DNA of 64,000 nt from Pachypanchax playfairii (taxonomy: Eukaryota; Chordata; Actinopteri; Cyprinodontiformes; Aplocheilidae): positions 1,310,742-1,374,741 of the forward strand of contig SSNP01000135.1 in the NCBI GenBank assembly GCA_006937955.1. Reading direction: 5' to 3'. The translations under genes were made by a program, and so were the position numbers. Under the pieces are notes generated by a model. The model did no database searches, had not been told where the DNA came from, and worked only from the letters and a program-made list of their open reading frames with translations. This document shows, piece after piece, positions 58,614-64,000 of this stretch; position 1 is the stretch's first letter, and each line of letters starts with the position of its first letter.

Positions 58614-59140
58614 CTCTTTCTTTACTATTGGTTCATCCATCCTGCATCCTTGTTACGTTCCTGTCATCCTGCAGTCATGTTTAGGTGTGAGATTCTCCCT
58701 CATTATTCAGTTTAACTACAATGAGTCATTATTTGGATAAAGAATGTTCTGTTTCAGATAACTATCACTTAAATATTGTTCTCATTCAGTTCTGTTAAAA
58801 AGACCCAACTTCAGGACCGTACTCAACACTGTTTCTCTAGAGGTCAGCAGTACAACCAGCAGAGTGCCTCTGGGCTCTTGTTTCAACAAATAGCAGTCAA
58901 TTTGCACCATTTCAGTGTGTCTGTGTAGCTTTTACACCCATCAGTCCTGCAAACCACTGAAACCAGATGGGCCCGACTCCGGTTTCCAGCACTTTCTCTA
59001 ATTAGCATCTTTCTTTCTGAAGGGAAAACCTTCCAAACCAAAATACTGTAGCTGTTGCCACCTGCCACCCATAAAACAGGTGATACTAAGTACTTCTAAC
59101 GACACGTCAAATCTGGAAGCCAAGCGTTTATTTCCTCAAG
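58614..59140. other. no feature recognised
   Basis: Upstream intron or flank of col13a1. Confidence 0.4.
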
Positions 59141-59520
59141 CATGATTTCAATTCAATTCAGTTCAATTCAAAAATACTTTATTAAAACCTGAAGGTAAAT
59201 GAGATGTTGCAGTAAGTCACTGTTTCTTCAGAGAGTCATTAGAGAACCTTATCAATGTGTTCAACCTCTTCATGTCACTTGCTCTGATGCTCCGCCCCCA
59301 ACAGGTGACTGCAGATGTGATCAGCTGACAAACTCCTCTTCTTTTGACGCTCCTCTTCAAATCTCTGTCTGCCCGTATTGTTTGAAAGCCAGACAGAGAC
59401 ACGCTGGAGTCCAGGATATGTTCCTTTAGCCATGTCTCAGTAAAACACATGATGCTGCATTCTTGATACTCTGGCTGGGTCTTCAACAGAGTTTCAAGTT
59501 CATCCATTCTGTTAGCAAAG
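59141..59520 (-). pseudogene. Rex1-like LINE, endonuclease start fused to RT C-terminus
   Basis: Frame 59217-59507 on the minus strand begins in the APE-type endonuclease region (CSIMCFTETWLKEHI, GFQTIRADRD). Without a break it becomes the region after the reverse transcriptase (TCWGRSIRASDMKRLNTLIR). The middle, including all RT motifs, is deleted. The 3' end carries AATAAAGTATTTTTGAATTG and GAATT repeats, the same 3' end as the LINE at 23796. Confidence 0.75.
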
Positions 59521-59841
59521 AGATCTCACATTGTCAATATGACTGATGAAAGTGAAGGTTTAAACTTCCTCTTTCTCTCTCTTCACTTTGCTCCTGCTCT
59601 GCATCCACGTCTTCTTTTTAGCTCATCAAGGATCCAGGGTTTTAATTTGAGGATTACTTGTGCCTTAGAAATGTCCATTAACTGCTCTTTCCTGTAAACA
59701 AGTCTTTCGTTGCCATGGTTACACATCATAACAAATGGCAAAAAAGTGACAAATCAAGCAAAAAACCCTCAATCAGCACAGCACCCAAATCAGAAGAAAA
59801 GTATTTAGAAAATATTTCCAGAAGAATAAACTAGAAAGAAA
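59521..59841. other. flank between LINE piece and minisatellite
   Basis: Continues the LINE 5' side for an unknown distance. No coding potential. Confidence 0.35.
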
Positions 59842-61947
59842 TCTGTAGAGGGTTCTAGCTGTAGACAGGAAGGATCTCCTGTAGAGGGTTCTAGCTGTAG
59901 ACAGGAAGGATCTCCTGTAGAGGGTTCTAGCTGTAGACAGGAAGGATCTCCTGTAGAGGGTTCTAGCTGTGGACAGGAAGGATCTCCTGTAGAGGGTTCT
60001 AGCTGTGGACAGGAAGGATCTCCTGTAGAGGGTTCTATCTGTGGACGGGAAGGATCTCCTGTAGAGGGTTCTAGCTGTGGACGGGAAGGATCTCCTGTAG
60101 AGGGTTCTAGCTGTGGACGGGAAGGATCTCCTGTAGAGGGTTCTAGCTGTAGACAGGAAGGATCTCCTGTAGGGGGTACTAGCTGTGGGTAGGAAGGATC
60201 TCCTGTAGAGGGTTCTAGCTGTAGACAGGAAGGATCTCCTGTAGAGGGTTCTAGCTGTAGACAGGAAGGATCTCCTGTAGAGGGTTCTAGCTGTAGACGG
60301 GAAGGATCTCCTGTAGAGGGTTCTAGCTGTGGACGGGAAGGATCTCCTGTAGAGGGGTCTAGCTGTGGACAGGAAGGATCTCCTGTAGAGGGTTCTAGCT
60401 GTGGACGGGAAGGATCTCCTGTAGAGGGTTCTAGCTGTAGACAGGAAGGATCTCCTGTAGAGGGTTCTACCTGTGGACGGGAGGATCTCCTGTAGAGGGT
60501 TCTAGCTGTGGACAGGAAGGATCTCCTGTAGAGGGTTCTAGCTGCAGACAGGAAGGATCTCCTGTAGAGGGTTCTAGCTGTAGACAGGAAGGATCTCCTG
60601 TAGAGGGTTCTAGATGTAGACAGGAAGGATCTCCTGTAGAGGGTTCTAGCTGCAGACAGGAAGGATCTCCTGTAGAGGGTTCTAGCTGTAGACAGGAAGG
60701 ATCTCCTGTAGAGGGTTCTAGCTGTGGACAGGAAGGATCTCCTGTAGAGGGTTCTAGCTGCAGACAGGAAGGATCTCCTGTAGAGGGTTCTAGCTGCAGA
60801 CAGGAAGGATCTCCTGTAGAGGGTTCTAGCTGCAGACAGGAAGGATCTCCTGTAGAGGGTTCTAGCTGTGGACAGGAAGGATCTCCTGTAGAGGGTTCTA
60901 GCTGTAGACAGGAAGGATCTCCTGTAGAGGGTTCTAGCTGTGGACAGGAAGGATCTCCTGTAGAGGGTTCTAGCTGTGGACAGGAAGGATCTCCTGTAGA
61001 GGGTTCTAGCTGCAGACAGGAAGGATCTCCTGTAGAGGGTTCTAGCTGTAGACAGGAAGGATCTCCTGTAGAGGGTTCTAGATGTGAACAGGAAGGATCT
61101 CCTGTAGAGGGTTCTAGCTGTAGACAGGAAGGATCTCCTGTAGAGGGTTCTACCTGTGGACGGGAAGGATCTCCTGTAGAGGGTTCTACCTGTGGACGGG
61201 AAGGATCTCCTGTAGAGGGTTCTAGCTGTAGACAGGAAGGATCTCCTGTAGAGGGTTCTAGCTGTGGACGGGAAGGATCTCCTGTAGTGGGTTCTAGCTG
61301 TAGACAGGAAGGATCTCCTGTAGAGGGTTCTAGCTGTGACAGGAAGGATCTCCTGTAGAGGGTTCTAGCTGTAGACAGGAAGGATCTCCTGTAGAGGGTT
61401 CTAGCTGTGAACAGGAAGGATCTCCTGTAGTGGGTTCTAGCTGTAGACGGGAAGGATCTCCTGTAGAGGGTTCTAGCTGTGGACGGGAAGGATCTCCTGT
61501 AGAGGGTTCTAGCTGTAGACAGGAAGGATCTCCTGTAGAGGGTTCTAGCTGTAGACAGGAAGGATCTCCTGTAGAGGGTTCTAGATGTAGACAGGAAGGA
61601 TCTCCTGTAGAGGGTTCTAGCTGTGGGCAGGAAGGATCTCCTGTAGAGGGTTCTAGCTGTGAACAGGAAGGATCTCCTGTAGAGGGTTCTAGCTGTAGAC
61701 AGGAAGGATCTCCTGTAGAGGGTTCTAGCTGTAGACAGGAAGGATCTCCTGTAGAGGGTTCTAGCTGTGGACGGGAAGGATCTCCTGTAGAGGGTTCTAG
61801 CTGTGGACAGGATGGATCTCCTGTAGAGGGTTCTAGCTGTGGACGGGAAGGATCTCCTGTAGATGGTTCTAGCTGTGGACAGGAAGGATCTCCTGTAGAG
61901 GGTTCTAGCTGTGGACGGGAAGGATCTCCTGTAGAGGGTTCTAGTTC
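59842..61947. repeat. 36-bp minisatellite, about 58 copies
   Basis: Tandem unit TGTAGAGGGTTCTAGCTGTR followed by GACAGGAAGGATCTCC. Copies differ mainly at a few sites (TAGA/TGGA/CAGA, CAGG/CGGG), and rare units have lost a base (around 60480 and 61340). Because 36 is a multiple of three, both strands stay open for hundreds of bases (61330-62004 minus, 61430-62059 plus); these frames are by-products. The unit matches 23871-23906 in the LINE fragment at 31 of 36 positions. Confidence 0.98.
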
Positions 61948-63008
61948 TAGTTCTTCTTTTCCTTTCCTTTCTCCGTCTCCATCTACTCCTGCATCTCCAA
62001 CCAACCTCGTCTCCTCCTTCTATTCCATTATAGTTATTTTATATGGAATATTATATTAATTACAATAATCACTTTTACTACTTTTATTAATAATATGTAT
62101 AGAACATTTATTTAGATTCTATTGAAATTCAACAAAAAGAATATTTCTGACATTAGATGTTCTTTCTGTTACTTCCAGGGATTTTTACAGTTTAGTTCAC
62201 CAGACAAGTGAAGATCTACAGAAACATTCATGTAGAGATTGAATTACTTTGATTTTCAGGTGGTGAGGGGTCAAGGTAACACGCAACATAACTAAAACCA
62301 GGACCCACTCAGACAAAACCTAAAACTAATTACTGTGGAGTCACTTGCAGACAGAACTACGAAGATCTCATTACCTTCCAAATGAAAATTTCTCAAGCTG
62401 AAAGAAAAAAAAGTCAATCTGCTCCAACTTTCTTCCCTTTTGGTTTATATTTCCAGTCAATCGGGTATTTCTGTGTTTTCTCTCTGTCTGGCCCAGTTTG
62501 CCAGTTGCGTGCCCCAAACAATTCCCCAAAGAACCCTGAGAAGTCATCTGTTTAAAGAATGCAGTGCTTTTCCTCTCTCGTTCTCTTTATGCCAAGCTCC
62601 TTCTTCCTTCTTTTAGCTAAACTTTGGTTCCTGTCAAGCTGCACGAAACCAGCTGATGAGTAACTCTATAGAAAATTCCTTCATCCTGTTTTCTGTTTGA
62701 TACTGATCACAATTAATACCAAAGAACAAACATAAAAAAACAATCAAAAAGGGCCTTAACAGGCTACTTTGGATAATAATTCATATTAAACAGAAATTAC
62801 AAACAGCAAAACTAAAAAACATTTTAAAATTGTGATTATGTGTTTATATTATTTTTGTTATAAAGAAATATATATATTTTTAATATTTTCTGTCATTTTA
62901 AGACCGTATCAACACACTCCAAAGGTCTTCAGGACAAGCTCGCTATGACATACAGTATAAACTCTCCAGCCAGTCCTGGATCAGCCCTGACACTGTGAGA
63001 CAGTAACG
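61948..63008. other. no feature recognised
   Basis: Pyrimidine-rich then AT-rich DNA. No exons seen. Confidence 0.4.
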
Positions 63009-63593
63009 CCGGGCTCACACTGCCTACGGAACGGCTTCGGTCCGGATTCGGTGCGGTTTTTCCCCAAGCTACCACTCACATCTGCTCCAGATAGGGAGTG
63101 CGGCCAGCTCCGGTGCTGGGTGCAGAAACAGCACCCGCGAGAACAGAAGTTCACGTGGGTTATCGTTTTGTCGGGACTTCACACGAGAACACGTCCATTA
63201 TTTAGCAAATGTGTGAAAATGTGTTGTGCTGCAGGCTTTCGGGACCCTGTGTCACCGGGTGTGATGTAATGTTTACATTTCCTATTAGCGCGTGTGCTGT
63301 TTAAAAAGAAGAGTCAAGTTACAATTGTTTGTACACTCGTTTATTTTGAAAAAACACCAGATATTCAAGCCACACTTCCTGTATAGCTCGTCAGATTTCA
63401 TCAAACTAGACGCGGATCCTCTCCGGCGTCCGGAAAAAATAGAACTTTGCGGATTCTTTCCGTAGTGCTGTACAGCCCCCGTAACCGGACCCGCACCGCA
63501 CGGAGCTAATGGGAGCCTTCAAAAGGGATTTTAATCTAACGGAATACCTGCGGGGGCCGTACCGGACTGGATCTGGATGCAGTGTGAGCCCGG
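63009..63593. mobile_element. TIR element, CCGGGCTCACACTGC ends
   Basis: Perfect 15-bp inverted termini. GC-rich sub-terminal regions (CCGGATTCGGTGCGG against CCGTACCGGACTGG). No transposase, target duplication unclear. Confidence 0.7.
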
Positions 63594-63637
63594 GGTAGAG
63601 TGTCCAGGTCTCGCTCCCTGTCATCAGGTGAAGGTTG

Positions 63638-64000
63638 GTAAAGTGAAACAAATCTCTGCTCTATCCCAAAACAAGAAGACCTGTGGGCCCTTTGGCTCAA
63701 CGACCCAGAGGAGGCCGTCTATCGTTTAACTGACGATCATGACATCAGACGTGAAGAAGCTGTTCTTCATCTTAGCTACTGCTGCAAAGAGCCTATTGGA
63801 CGGCTTTGCTCAATGAGACCAATCAGATCACATCACAAGCATAGAAGTTCTGTCCATAAAGAATCAGTGTCAACAGAAAAACTTGCCGAGTCCAGAAAAA
63901 TAATCAATAATCAGTCAGTATTATTACAGCAGAACAAACTATGTTCCCAATGCATTAGGATCAATGGGGGAGGACGGGGGAGGACGGGGGGGGGGGGGAC
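63638..64000 (+). other. unassigned open frame running off the window
   Basis: After a stop at about 63637 one plus-strand frame stays open to the right edge (about 120 codons), reading SIPKQEDLWALWLNDPEEAV, YRLTDDHDIRREEAVLHLSY and so on, with a poly-G tract at the end. There is no early ATG. A splice acceptor TCATCAG at about 63624-63630 lies just before, in a different phase from what would be needed to include the stop. I do not recognise the protein. It could be an exon, a transposon relic or chance. Confidence 0.25.

Noticed and set aside
59842..61947. CRISPR-like array
   Set aside because: Units are directly adjacent without unique spacers, the genome is eukaryotic, and the unit derives from a LINE.
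61330..62059. Long repetitive open frames on both strands (EGSPVEGSSCxQ and PSTGDPSCLQLE repeats)
   Set aside because: They exist only because the 36-bp minisatellite unit is a multiple of three and lacks stops. Single-base changes in other units break them, and there is no promoter or flanking coding sequence.

Overview
The window looks like teleost fish nuclear DNA, most likely from a spiny-rayed fish. It is AT-rich and intron-rich, with two multi-exon vertebrate genes on opposite strands. Its repeats are typical of fish: a Tc1/mariner element, Rex1-like LINE pieces, a tRNA-headed SINE, many short non-autonomous DNA transposons, and TG, GATA and ATATT microsatellites. The species cannot be named from the sequence alone.

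Layout. At 5-17.6 kb, plus strand, six consecutive coding exons give the first third of an HSPA12A-type atypical Hsp70 (about 221 residues, from inside the N-terminal tail to just past the first ATPase subdomain). An intact Tc1 transposon (7380-8981) sits in one of its introns. At 31.6-58 kb, minus strand, 22 short Gly-X-Y exons belong to the transmembrane collagen XIII gene (col13a1). They run from early in the first triple helix to just after the conserved non-collagenous break before a GPPGLPGPPG helix. The exons encoding the collagen N-terminus and membrane anchor would lie right of the window.

The two genes converge, yet the 14 kb between them (17.6-31.6 kb) contains neither the last exons of hspa12a (phosphate-2 and adenosine motifs, C-terminal two thirds) nor the last exons of col13a1 (rest of COL2, COL3, NC4). 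It holds nested transposons (piggyBac-like, TTAA-flanked families, a Tigger-like family, an internally deleted LINE) and one intact intronless 298-codon coiled-coil gene of unknown function. This looks like a deletion, rearrangement or assembly join that removed both 3' halves.

The rest is mainly introns and flanks full of DNA transposons. Four hAT-type copies still have perfect 8-bp target duplications. One element (43.9-45.0 kb) carries two inward-facing gene starts, a THAP zinc finger and the N-terminus of a YqaJ/SWIM-type protein. A 2.1-kb minisatellite of 36-bp units (59.8-61.9 kb) matches the coding sequence for the conserved C-terminal peptide of the local Rex1-like LINE. No CRISPR, rRNA or functional tRNA gene was seen.
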